Both the position numbers and the translations under genes were made by a program. The notes beneath the pieces were generated by a model. The model searched no databases, had not been told where the DNA came from, and was given only the letters and a program-made list of their open reading frames with translations. Of a DNA stretch of 64,000 bases, positions 23,501 to 35,907 are shown piece by piece (position 1 is the stretch's first letter; the number at the start of each line of letters is the position of its first letter). The stretch is from Rotaria sp. Silwood1 (Eukaryota; Rotifera; Eurotatoria; Philodinida; Philodinidae), in NCBI GenBank assembly GCA_905250075.1, contig CAJNOP010000035.1:186001-250000 (forward strand). The letters run 5' to 3'.

Positions 23501-26500
23501 AATTCAATGATTGAATCTACTAGTTCAATAGCATTAACTTCAAAAGAATTTGATATTCTTCTAATTCTCAGTTGTAAACAAACAAAAAGTGATAAAATTG
23601 AACAATTATGTTCAATATTTTTTCGTTTACTTCGTCAAAATGTACTTTCGAAAAAGAAGAAAAAATTATTAAATAAAACATCTGAACAAAATTTAAATAT
23701 TTCAATTCTTAAAGTTTTACAAAATTTAATAGTTCATATTGAAAATCCTCTAGAAAAATATTTACATTTATTAACAATATTATGTTGTAAAATAATTCAA
23801 CGTGATCAACGAATTGAATTAATTAAACTTTTTCAAATACTTATTGATCAATCAACAAATATCAAATCAAGGTAAACACAAAAAAAAAAAATTAAATACA
23901 TTTATTTCTTCGTTCTTTGTTTTCTAGTACAATATGGTATTTAAAACAATTAATTGAAATAAATTCTTGGAATTTCGATCAAATTGATGAACCTGATTAT
24001 GAACGTCGTTTGAATGGTTATAAAAAAATAACAAAAGAAATATCAAAATTAGAAAATATTGATAAAGATAAAAATGAATATTTATGTTTATTTTATCATT
24101 GTCTATATGAATTACATTATTCAATAAATGATTTATCATTACGTGAATATGCATCACAATGTATTCATTTATTTCTTAAACAAATTCCATCGTATCAATC
24201 ATATCTTCTTACAGAAATTCGTACTATATTAAAAAAATCAACAATATCAATTCATATACGAAATGAATTTATTCGTCTATTAGGATTAATTATTGATATT
24301 AATATAGATAATGAAGATTTAAATGATTTAAAACGTTTACGTAATTATAATGATATTGAAATTGATTTTTTTCATAATATAACACATGTACAAAATCATC
24401 GACGTTTACGAGCATTAAAACGTTTAAAATTAATACATAATGAACAAACATTTCGTTTAACAACAATAATTAATTATCTTTTACCAATTGTTTGTTCATT
24501 TGTAAATGATGTTATTAATCAAGATACACAAGATATTAATGATGATATTGTTTTTTCATGTTTAACAATATTATGTCAAATATTACCATGGATAAAATAT
24601 AATCAATTATTTATTTCTTATTTTCGTCAATTAAAAACAACAAAACAAACATTAAATTTAATTCAAAAACGATGTTTAACTAAAACAATATCGGCTATTA
24701 TTGATGCATTTCATTTTCAATTAGATAACAATGAGAAGAATTCTGAAAGTAATTAAACAACTTCTTTTAGTTTATAAGAAATTAAAAAAAAAAAAGAAAG
24801 ATAACAATTTCATCTAAAGATTTACAAACTAGTAATAACAAAGATCTCTAGAACGCATTAGCTTTGATTAGAGATGTATAAAACTATGGAAAAGAAATGT
24901 TGCTAAAAGTTTCTATATTGATTTATATTCATTCAATAACATAATAGTAACTAATCAAGAAAGCTTTTATAGTATTTCATATAGTCGACCAATAACTCAA
25001 GTTCTTCTGAATAAAATCGACGGATCTAATTATAATTTTTAAAATGAAAATTTATATATTATTTTATTCTAGGTGAACGTATTAGTCGAACAATTCAACA
25101 ACGTTTATTACCAATGATTCTTGATTTATTAAGTCAAAATTCATTTTCTATCGATAGTCTAACAACAAATGGTATATCAACAAAAAATGCAACTATTGAT
25201 GATCAACGACAACAAGCTGTTCTTTTAACAATAACATGTTCATTAATAGCAACAAAATTAATAAGAATATTTTCAAATGATTTTATTGAACAACATATAT
25301 CAACAATTTTACTTCATTTATTAACATTACTTCGTTCACGTATTTATTCAATACGTGATCAAGCACGTGATTGTCTTTGTAAATGTATAATAATACTTGG
25401 TAAACGTTATTTTAAATTTATAATTGAAGAATTAATATCTGGTTTACAACGTGGTTATCAACATTTTATTTTATTACATACAATACATACAATACTTATT
25501 CATATATCATCATTAACATATGATTTTAATATTGATTCAGCTGTTAAAATCATAGCAAATTTATTTATTGATGATTTATTTAATCTTGAAAAAACTGAAT
25601 CATCAAAAGCAAATGAACATGAAAATTCAACATATAAACCATCGAATATTCCTGAAGCTAAAACAAATAAAACAGTGAATGTTATGGAATTACTTGGTCG
25701 TTTAATACATTCAAATAATGAACTTTTAATATGTATTGAACCATTACGTCAACAATTATTATTATATAATGATTCAAGACAAATATCAAAATGTGAAAAA
25801 TGTTTACAACGTTTTCAAACTGGTTTAATTAATAATAATTATTTATCAATTGAAATTTTATTTATTTTTATTCATCATTTATTAACAAAAACAGAAGAAA
25901 ATAATTTTAATGAACAAATTACTAATAATGAAAATAATAAAATATTAAATTCAATTAAAGACGAACGAAATAAATATTATTTAATACCAGCTGAACCTAA
26001 ACGTGGTCATGCACGTGTTGCACAAGCTATTAAACATGAAAAAAAAACAAATATTCATTGTTTAATTGCATGGACACTTAATTTACTTCATAAACTTATT
26101 AAAAAATATAAAAATGATGATGATCAAAAATTTTTATCTATGATTGATCCATTTATTATTCATATTGAAATATGTTTAAATTCACAATATACAGATGTTA
26201 CTGTTTCTTCACTTAGAAATTTATCATCAATTTTAGAATATTCATTACCATCATTAAATCAACAACGAATTACTAATATGTATAAAAAAGTAATTTAATC
26301 AAATATTTCAATAATTAATACATGATCAGATATAATATTCTTTTTTTTTTCTAAGATTCGAAATTAAAAAATATTTTAAGTATCTATTTGTTTAAATACA
26401 TTCACATTTAAAGAATTAATTATGATATAATCTTCTTTCTAATCATATAACTATCGAATCATCTCAAAAAACAGAGAAACTCCTAAGATTTAGCTTCAGA

Positions 26501-29500
26501 GTATCTGCTGTAAAAGTAGAAATTCTTTTAACGCTCATTTATTTTATTTTTGCGAACATGAACTTCGATAAGTGATATACTCTGAAGTTCTAGTTTCTCC
26601 TAAATTTTATGTTGTGTCTGAAAAAATATTAGCTGACTGTCTGTCAAATTGTAATCTCTTCCATTTTCGAAAATTATCAATATAACGTTTGTGAAAATAA
26701 AATTTAATAAATTTCACTTTTTAGGTATTCGATTTATTGAAAATATATTCATCCGCAGCTGGTTCCAATGATTTGAATGATTTATTAACACTTTGTTATA
26801 AAATTCTTGGTACATTTGTTCAACGTTCAATTAATGATAATATTTCATTAACATCTGAAGAGTATCAATGTTTATTTACTTATATTGAATCTGATTTACT
26901 TAATATTCATCGTCAAACAAGTGCTTTTCTTCTTCTTCGTTCAATAATGCGTCATTCTGTATCAATAATATCAAATGATAAAAATCTTCGTACACAACTT
27001 GATAATCTTTTACGTTCTCGTATAATATTTATGATAATTCAATCACCTTATGATCATATACGTACAACATGTCGTGATTTATTTCATATATATTTATTTT
27101 CATATGAACATACAAAAACAAAATTAAAATCATATTTTGATTTTTTTCTTCTTCAACTTGATTATGAAGATTATAATGGTCGTTTATCAGTATTAATATT
27201 TCTAAATAATTTATTTAATGATTTAACAAAACAACGTTTAAATGATTATGCTGCTTATTTTTTTCTTCCATTATCATGTCATTATTATAATGAAATAAAT
27301 AATGAATGTAAAAAATATTTTCAATTAAATTTACATTTATTATTAGAAAAAATAGATGAACAACATCGAAATGATATTTTTAAAAATATTGTTTTTATTT
27401 GGATTAATGATAAAATTGAACATCGTTGTTTAGCACTTCAATTATTCATTCTATTTATTGAAATTGAACATGAACAATTTGATCAATATTTAAACGATAT
27501 ATTTAATTTTATTGAACGAGAATTAAATAATATTCAACATGATGATATTGATGATAATGATAATAATGAACAACAAAAATTTAATGATCAATATATTTAT
27601 CATTTAATCAATGTATTAGTTTATATTATTAAATATTGTTCAAATTCATTAGAAATTTTACAATTAAGATCAATATGGTTAAAATTATTAAAATTAATTG
27701 ATGAAAAATGTTTACTTCATCCACATATATGGGTTCGATATTTATCAACACAATTTTTTGGTCTTCTATTTGAAAGAAATAAACCAGAAGATATTGTTCT
27801 ACATATGAAAAAATATCTACCAAAAGAAGATAATAGGTAAATTAAATTTAAAAAGAAAAAAGTGTTTAGACTAAAATGTTTTTTTTTCCCAAGTTCATCG
27901 GGACGGGGAGCACATTTATATACTTTAGTTGGTAACTGATTTCAGCATGTCCGTTGTAGTATCATCACTAGAAAGTAGTCAATGAAGGAAACTTTCTACT
28001 CAAGAATCCTACAGATCATGGATCTACTATTTTAAACATATATTAAAACTAAAATTCGTATTATACTCTCATTTATCTTCTTTCTTTCTGTAGTGTTAGA
28101 CACAGTACTTCTATAGTACTGTCTTGGATCTTCGAGAAATGATGATATCTACCAGAGATGGATAAAGTCGCACCGCGCTTCCCCGCGCCGTTGTTCACGC
28201 CTACGCTACACTAGTCTGAGCTTCGATGAGCGCATGCTTAGAGCATCCCGGTATTCGGTGGAGTTTGAGAAACTGATTGGTAGAGCAAAGAGAAAGAGAG
28301 AGGTGCGTAGCGCCTAGGCGCGAGCAGTGGCGCGGTGCGATTTTGTCCATCTCTGACATCTACTATCAATTTATCGTCTAGCATTTCTGTTCTATTCATA
28401 TGAGTTCTATCACTTCTAGGGCATTTTTGAAATACTAGTTACTTTTATAGGACAGATTTTTAAATTTTTGTATTGTTTTAGAAATAGTTTTTGATGCAGC
28501 GTTTTTCTAATCAATGTTGATTTCCATAGAAAGTAATTGTTTAATGAAAACGCATAGATGAGATTCTGCTTATGGTAATGTCTCATTTTGTAGAGAATTC
28601 AGTGCATTACAATAATATTGAATGGAAGTTGTTTCACGATACAAACTATGGACTGATTCATAAAATTCCTTTATAGTTGTTCTATTTGATCCTAAAAAGA
28701 AAATTAGAATATTTTTGTGCCAAAAACTTGTGCATTATAGATTATATAATCATATTGATTTTATAAAATTATTTTTCATGAATATCTACTTTGACCATCA
28801 AATTGAAAGAATAAAATCGATACAAATTTTTTCTTAAGTTTAAAGAAAAGTGAACATAATATTTTAATTGAATTTATATCTAATTTAATATGTATTTAGT
28901 TCGAATTCTACAACAATAATAGAAAATGGTCCTAGTCGTAAACGTTTGAAAAAATCAGCTCAATCAAATCTTAATCATGAACCATTATTTATTCATTATA
29001 TAACAACATTGGATTCATCAATTTCACCTTTAGTTAAAATTCAACGTTTATGTTTTTGTGCATGTTCACAATTAAAACCATCAGATTTAACAGAAGAATT
29101 TTGTTTACAAATCATAAAAAATCTTATTTATTTATCAAAACTTCTTATTTTATCTAATTCAAATTATTTTGATTTAGTTGTTAAACGTTGTTGTCGCTTA
29201 ACAACATTTGAATCAACGAAACATCCTACTGAAATAACACGTCGTTCATCAATTCTTAAATGGATGGCTGCACTTGTACTTGATTTATCATCATATTTGA
29301 CATCATATTTAAAATCATTTTTAACTGTTATTGAACGTGAAATTGAACGTGATGAAACAACAATAAATTTACCATTAAAAACACTTGCGCAAGATGTATT
29401 TGATGTATTTAAACGTCATTGTGATATACATTTGATTACAAGTATTTATGCTGATATCGCTAAACAACGACGAACAAAACGTTTAGAACGTAAACAAAAA

Positions 29501-29674
29501 TTAGCTGTTTTAGCTATTAATCAACCAGAAGTAATTTATCGAAAAAAACGTCTTAAACAAACAAAACGTTTAGGATTAGGAAAAAAGAAACGAATGAAAG
29601 CAATTGAAAATGCAAAGAAAAATCGAAGAAAAAAACCAACAAATAAAATAAGTGAAGATATGGATGATTTTTAG
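17507..29674 (+). CDS. UTP20: UTP20, small-subunit processome component
   Basis: Seven exons join in frame: 17507-19066, 20164-22339, 23439-23871, 23928-24748, 25073-26289, 26725-27836 and 28900-29674. They give about 2,697 residues, against 2,785 in human UTP20. This giant HEAT-repeat protein of the nucleolar U3 snoRNP/SSU processome is needed for 18S rRNA maturation. The N terminus matches the family well (RLNNININVVHRIR; LLDLIVQLARDLQSDFY; YLFKYLWRIMLKDL; FAAESFAYLLRKIE). The interior is alpha-helical repeat throughout, and the last about 70 residues are a Lys/Arg-rich nucleolar tail ending in DMDDF. Third codon positions are extremely AT-biased and many residues are Asn, Ile or Lys. Introns 1, 2 and 6 are about 1 kb and have been colonised by repeats. 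The gene converges on the PARP-like gene with 211 bp between stops. Confidence 0.95.
19561..19680. repeat. GC-rich tandem duplication with internal hairpin, in UTP20 intron 1
   Basis: Two copies of a unit of about 51 bp, starting TCTACTGGGTGGGCG at 19561 and 19629 (68 bp apart), lie within strongly AT-rich intron DNA. Each contains the hairpin GTGGGCGGCGCCCAC or a close variant. It may be a fragment of a mobile element. Confidence 0.7.
22871..23107. repeat. 34 bp minisatellite in UTP20 intron 2, about 7 copies
   Basis: The unit resembles GGGCTATCCTATGGGG followed by GTACCCATAGGTCCCCAA. GGGCTAT-type starts occur at 22871, 22905, 22939, 22973, 23007, 23040 and 23074, so the period is 34 bp (33 once). 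It is G/C-richer than its surroundings and lies between exons 2 and 3. A period that is not a multiple of three argues against coding. Confidence 0.9.
26474..26599. repeat. Short inverted repeat in UTP20 intron 5
   Basis: GAGAAACTCCTAAGA...CTTCAGAGTATC pairs imperfectly with GATATACTCTGAAG...GTTTCTCC. It may be a remnant of a small foldback element. Confidence 0.45.
28153..28355. mobile_element. hAT-like MITE, 203 bp, in UTP20 intron 6
   Basis: The terminal inverted repeats are CAGAGATGGATAAAGTCGCA and, on the other end, CAGAGATGGACAAAATCGCA (reverse complement), about 26 bp long. The flanks ATATCTAC (28145-28152) and ACATCTAC (28356-28363) form an 8 bp target duplication with one mismatch. 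CAGAGATGG ends and an 8 bp duplication are typical of hAT elements. The body is markedly GC-rich compared with its host intron. No ORF is present. Confidence 0.85.
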
Positions 29675-29746
29675 TTAAATTTGTTATTGTTTTTTTTTGT
29701 TTATGCAATAACTCGTTGTTATTCCTTTTGTTATTTAAGGAAATTA

Positions 29747-29752
29747 AATAAA
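29747..29752 (+). terminator. Polyadenylation signal AATAAA of UTP20
   Basis: AATAAA begins 73 nt after the stop and runs into an A tract. Confidence 0.55.
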
Positions 29753-29885
29753 AAAAAAAAAATATATTGTTAAGAAATATGAAAAAAATTCAATATATCT
29801 TGATTGTTGCATATAAAAATTATCACAAATCAAAGAAAGACCTTAGTTAATTACAAAAAAAAAACACCGACAATTTACAAAACGT

Positions 29886-32800
29886 TCATTGATAAACAAT
29901 AAGATATGCTGCATAAGCTTGATCATCACGATATGTAACAAAAATATGATCTCCATCTGTAGTCGAATCAAAACCTGGAGGCGGTGTTTTCATGTTAGTA
30001 TTTCCTTGAATGCTATAGCCTACTAATACATATGCCACAAACATATACCGTTCACCATTCAGTGTATTAGCCTTCGTATATCCATGACTGTAGGAAGCTT
30101 TCGCTGAAAAATAAGCTCCTTGTCCATAGGCAGTACCTTAAAAAAACTCATTATTTTCATATAGAATTCATTAAAAATAAATCGAACAGACCATTAATAC
30201 CAGCGAATGATCGATTAAAAAATGAATTAATAATCAGTTCAGTTGAATCTTTTAGACAGCCATGAAATAATTCTTTTTCTGTATTTTTCTGTGGTGAAAA
30301 ACTTTTGTATGAATTGTATTGCATATACCATTGTTTATTTTGAATACGATCTATGCGAAGTAGTGTGTTATATTTATTAGCCATTGTTTTGTCAAATAAA
30401 GCACGAATTTCTTTGTATTCAATTGAATTTTCTTGTACTGTAAATTGTGCAATATTCTCTTTTTGTACCTGCCAATATTCTGGTAAATCAAAACCAGCAT
30501 GGCGAATAATTTGACGTTGTTGTTGATTGCTTACACATGTTTCAATGGTATGTTCAAAATTAATAACATATTCTACAGATTTATCGTCGGTATACTGAAA
30601 CTATAAATATATTTGTTTATTGTATTCAATCAAATTAATTAGCAATATTAGAAATCATGGTACATGTTCTCGTTTATTTTTATACTCTATATATGTATGC
30701 TCTGTTTTTAAATAATAAATAATGAAAACTTTCAATCGACTGTATTTTCTAGGAATAATAAATTATTGAACAGCAAAAATATTTTCACAGATTTACTCTA
30801 TGGGACCAGTTGCAGAAAATTTGAAAAATTCGTTAAAACGTAAAAAATTTCATTCGATCGAATACAGATGTTAAAAAACTTCCACTGTAGTTAATGTTTT
30901 TTAATTATCATAATTATTCAATAGTTTTAATTAGCGATCTTCAAATAGATTATAAAGGAAAACAATTTTTTTTTATGTGAGCTTTCTTATGTTTCAAACA
31001 GAAATATTCTGTGTATCTTCGCCTTTTCTTCTATAGCATAGGAAAAGATAGGTAGAGGAGATCATGCTGATGTATTGAATGATGTATGGAATATTTTGAC
31101 ATCAATAGAGATTTAAGGTTTTCTATTAATATAAATAACTTTCTAACTAATTTTATCCTCGTTTCAATATGCTCATGTTTCCGCAAGTACTAGATGAAAT
31201 ATTAAAAAAAAACAGTATTCAATAAAAGATTATACTCGGCTATAAACAAAACAATAGAATGAGATGCATCATAGAATTTCGGTTTGTCAAATAAGATAGT
31301 TTTTTAACCTTGTTTCTTGAATATCTCTAGAAAATATCATGACATACGGCTGATAATTATCACTTGTGGCGGAGGAGCCATAATGAATGAATTTTGTAGA
31401 ACAAACATTTTTCTTTTAAATAAGATGTTCTTCATATTCCAGCAGACTTCGAAAAGTGATATAGATCTATATTAGTTGATAGTTTAAACTGAATTTTTTA
31501 ACTAGATTGTATATCTAGTATAAGCTTACAAAGTATTATACTGCTAATAAGAGAATGATATATTTTGTTACATATATCGCATGAATACTTACTGTTGGTA
31601 ATTTAGATGAATATGCATCTTCAATATGAGTATTTAATTGAGGTGCATATTTTACCCAATTTTTATCATCTATTTTAAATGCCCAAATAATATCTCGAGC
31701 AAAGGCATTTAAACGAGCTTGCTCACTTTGTTTAACTTGTTCTCGATAATATTCATTTTCCGCTTCAGTAACTGATTCTTTGAAACCAAATATTTTAAAG
31801 TAGCCAATAAGAATATCCATGTTAGGTACTACATATCGATCTAAACAATACTTATAGAATGCATTAATAGCAGGTTGTGTCCATTTTTTAAGTACATGTT
31901 GATTAAGATGTTCACGAACTGAAATTGATTGTTGTATATAATTATTTAAAGCTTTTTTACATTTCTCTTGCTTTTCAACACTATTAGATGTGATTGTAAT
32001 TTTAAGTTCTAGATAAATAATTAAACAAAAGAAAAGAAAAAGGTATATTTTAATTAATTTTATGTTATATTTACTTGTAAAGCTATATTGAATTTGAATA
32101 TCTTTTGTTTCTACATGGCCTCCTTGAAGATTTTTGAGTTTCGCTTGAAATGCTTCAAAAACATCAATTTGCTCAGGTAAAATAACAAAGTTTATTTGTA
32201 ATATAACATTAGCTGATAATAATTGTGTTTGAGCTTCAGTTAACATTTCATTGGCAACAATATTTTTATCAACATTTAATTTTCCACAACCAATTGATGG
32301 AAATGCAATTGATGTATGATGAAGTTTGATAGCATGTTGAACAGCTTTACTAACAAAATTTCGAATTGATTGATAAAAAGCTTCTTGACTTGTTTGATTT
32401 ATTTCCCATGGTAAAAATAAAAGTTTTCGACATGGTAAATTTCCTGAATTGGTTTCGAAAGGTTCTGATGATGATATCTTTGCAGCTTCTTCGTATTCTT
32501 TGTTAACTGATTGTCCAGCTTGTTTAAGAATATTATCACGTAGATACATTGACGTCGAACAAATAACAACAAGATCGACCTAAATAAATTCAATTAATGA
32601 ATAGTTTCTATAGTTTTCTTTACAATTTATAGTTTCATTACTTTTTGTTCAGCTAGATCATTCTTGTGTATTTCTATGGCTGCTGCTGTTAATTTATTTG
32701 ACATATGATCTTGTGTTAAAGCTTTGGGTATTTCACAAATCTTATTTGTGGTTTCTATTTCAATTTGACATTTGCATTGATGGCCAATATTTTTCAGACT

Positions 32801-34979
32801 CTCACATTCGTTGTGTGCTTTTAAACCAAAAGCTTCTTCTTGAATTTCATAATCAATTGATGTACATAATGAAGCTAATGCCATTATTTCGGATTCTATT
32901 CTATCATGAACATAACTTGGAGCTGTTAATTCTCCATTTGTCAACGTCTCAATAATTGTTGTATCGTTATAATTAGTTTCAAGTGTTTTCAGTTCATCAT
33001 AACAGATTTCCAATAAAAAGTTTATCTATATAAAACAAATATGTCTTTCGATTTCTGAAGAAAAAATATATAAATTATCATTACTTGTTTCTGTTCTAAA
33101 TTAAGTTTAACCGTACTTGATGCATATTTTGTGGTAATTTCTTCTATTTGTTTTTCTATTGCTTTGATAGTATCCATCAGACCAAACAAATGAATACATC
33201 GTTGTTCAAGTATTATTAATATATTTTGAGATCGTATTTGATTTTCTAGCTTTAGAATATCTTGTGCTAAATGACTTTTATTAGTTGTTGTTAGATCAGA
33301 GGTAGACGGCAGTGAAATATCAAGTAAAATAAAGTTTTTGATAATTTTGTCGAGTGTAGCATTAGTAGTACATAAATCGTGAAATACAGTTGATTTGTCT
33401 TTATTGAAATAAGTTATCAATAGACCAATTGTTTCATAACTGCATAGAATGTGAAGGTACTCATTCTGATCACTATATGTTTGAATAATTCTGGTACAAT
33501 CTTGGTACTTTACCCAAGATCCTATGTCAAAATAAATTGTTATAAATATTTTCTGTTTAATAAACTATTCTGGTAAATCAAAATCAATATCACAAGGGAT
33601 TGAATTTTCCTTCACTAAATTTGAATCAACACATATTATATCAATAGAAGTGATTTGAGACAGCTATAATTATGACAGGAAGTCGATGACTCAGGTGACA
33701 GATTGGAATATTTCTAATAAACTTGACCGAGTTTTGAGTATGGAGGTTGAGTGTTTTTTGAGAATTGATGAACAAGACCCATAAAATCCTGTAACTCTAC
33801 TTGAGAAAAACGAAAATTTTCCAAGATCGGAGGGATCATCCTCTCGATTGTCCTTCAGGACACTCCCGTGTATAAATAAAATCTTAGAGTCATCTTTTTT
33901 TTATTGAAAATTTGTTTCAATACGACTTTTAGTTATGCTTATATTTCACTTTTCTAGAATTGTAATTGTGAAATTACAGAAATTTTTAATCTAGAAATGT
34001 TTGAATGGAAAATTTAAAAATGAGTCGATTACCTGATTGATCATCGACTACTTTTATTTCTGTTGTTTTAAGAAGAGCTTGTAATGATTCTAATGCCTGT
34101 TGATTTTTATCTTGATCTGTACTTTTAAAGTCGATAATATATGTGCTATTTTCCAGATCCAATTTATCTCTCGCCTTCGTGATTGTTGTTTCAACTGAAT
34201 AAGTTTCTTTTATTTCGGCCCTCAACTTATCACAGAATTTCGATTGATCAAAAAAGCCAGCACCAGCAAGACCACTTTGCAATTTATATTGACAACTAAA
34301 CATTGCTGGTTTAGTACTGAAATAGAATTTTTTTAAGTACTCTTTTTTTTGCGTGTAAATGAATATTTAATTACAACCTATTATTTTCCGGTGCATTCGA
34401 TTGTGTCTATAAAAAAGCGAGAAACTGATAATAATATAAAATAGGATTTTTCAGTTGACTTTACTATTGTAAAAGTAAAATCTGTATCCCGAAGAAGATC
34501 GTCCTGTATGAAAAATAAAATAAAATAAGATCTAAACCGGGTCAGTACAGTTGTGAAACGTACCAAATCATTAACTATAGATGTCTGATAGAGTATTGGT
34601 TGTTGGTTGTCAACAGGTGCCGCATATATGTCCTATATACATAATTTTTAATCATAAGTTATCTTATCGATTAAGAGATTTTTTTCCTCTCTACTGTGAA
34701 AGTATTTGATCGTGAGATTGTACTCAGTCGTGTTTGCGATCGTCTAGTGAGAAACCCATCCAAGTCCTAATAAAACATAATAGTTTGTTATGTTATGAGC
34801 CTAGTTCGAAAAATGATTACATTTAGGCATCGGTCAAAGTCGCCATTCATTATTTCTCCTTGAAAAACACATATAAAAATTCATGAATTCCGAATAATTA
34901 GTTCAAAAAATTTCCTTTTGTCCACTATAAAATAAATTCACGTACTTTGTATTTGTTCGTTTTCCCTTGATGATGACAT
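29886..34979 (-). CDS. PARP14: PARP14/15-like mono-ADP-ribosyltransferase with macro and WWE domains
   Basis: Thirteen exons join in frame on the minus strand: 34979-34946, 34858-34821, 34766-34695, 34632-34564, 34503-34465, 34406-34378, 34316-34033, 33521-33085, 33025-32642, 32579-32075, 32008-31593, 30600-30192 and 30136-29886. They give 988 residues. A macro domain lies at about 463-625, with the conserved FPSIGCGKL loop, but the usual NAAN-type ligand loop reads ICSTS. A KH-like stretch follows, then a WWE domain at about 730-780 (WAFKIDDKNWVKYAP...IEDAY). The PARP catalytic domain is C-terminal: FHG, NRSFAGINGTAYGQGAYFS, then QAYAAYLIVY. The triad reads H-Y-L, as in mono-ADP-ribosylating PARP14, not the poly-type H-Y-E. 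The first six coding exons are only 29-72 nt. The donor of the last intron (GTCTGT) is weak. The N-terminal about 330 residues have no recognised domain. Confidence 0.9.
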
Positions 34980-35288
34980 GATTTACAATAGTCAACTAGG
35001 CAACGACGATTCTGCGTATTAGTTGATTACTAAAAAAACGTTTGAACAGTAGTATACAAACAATTGTCCGTCAGTTTTTTATTCATAGACGCAATTTACA
35101 AGTTGCTGCCAGTTAGTAGGAATCAGCGCGTGCACATTCTATAGAAATAAAGCAGAAGAGAACAAACATTTTAATTCTTTATTTTTCTTCTTCACGAACT
35201 TCCTTTTTAAAGGTTTTTTCCAACTTGATAATGACGTCAATGATTCATATACATATTGAATTAATTCTCTTTTCGTTACACTCAATAC
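34980..35288. other. 5' flank of the PARP-like gene
   Basis: No coding sequence or repeat is recognised. Confidence 0.4.
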
Positions 35289-35290
35289 TA

Positions 35291-35815
35291 TTGGGTTGGT
35301 AAGAAATTTTTGTCGTTTTTTTTCGTAACTTCGTAGAACAGTCAAGAAAGTTCTAGAAGTTTCCATGCTAAGAGTATATAAAGGGAGTGTAAATATCTTT
35401 CGAACAACAATAAAACTATGGATATACACGGTGTCTCAGAAGTAAGGGAACAAGAAGGGTATCCGCTAAAATTGAACGAAAAATTGTTTATGATAGTTTG
35501 CGTACTTTTTATTGATGTAGAGAGCTGAAATTTTTATCACACCTGTATCTAGCCAAGATCTTTTATTTCTGAAAATTTCAGCTCTCTACATCAATAAAAA
35601 GTACGCAAACTATCATAAACAATTTTTCGTTCAATTTTAGCGAATACCCTTCTTGTTCCCTTACTTCTGGGACACCCTGTATATCCATAGTTTTATTGTT
35701 GTTCAAAAGATATTTACACTCCCATTATATACCCTTAATATGAAAACTTCTAGAACTTTCTTGACTGTTCTACGAAGTTACGAAAAAAAACGACAGAAAT
35801 TTCTTACCAACCCAA
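35291..35815. mobile_element. Foldback element with mariner-like ends, 525 bp
   Basis: Almost the whole element is a palindrome centred near 35553. The ends read TTGGGTTGGTAAGAAATTT, close to mariner-type TIRs. TA dinucleotides flank both sides (35289-35290 and 35816-35817), as expected for a Tc1/mariner target duplication. A second pair of inverted motifs, GGTGTCTCAGAAGTA at about 35430 and TACTTCTGGGACACC at about 35662, lies inside and may be the ends of a nested element. No transposase is encoded. Confidence 0.85.
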
Positions 35816-35907
35816 TATTTTTATCTTGTTAGGCGTAATAACATTGAATGGAAAAGGTATCATGGTGGTTATAATGTAGTCTATAGGAGAAAATAAATAA
35901 AGCTTAA

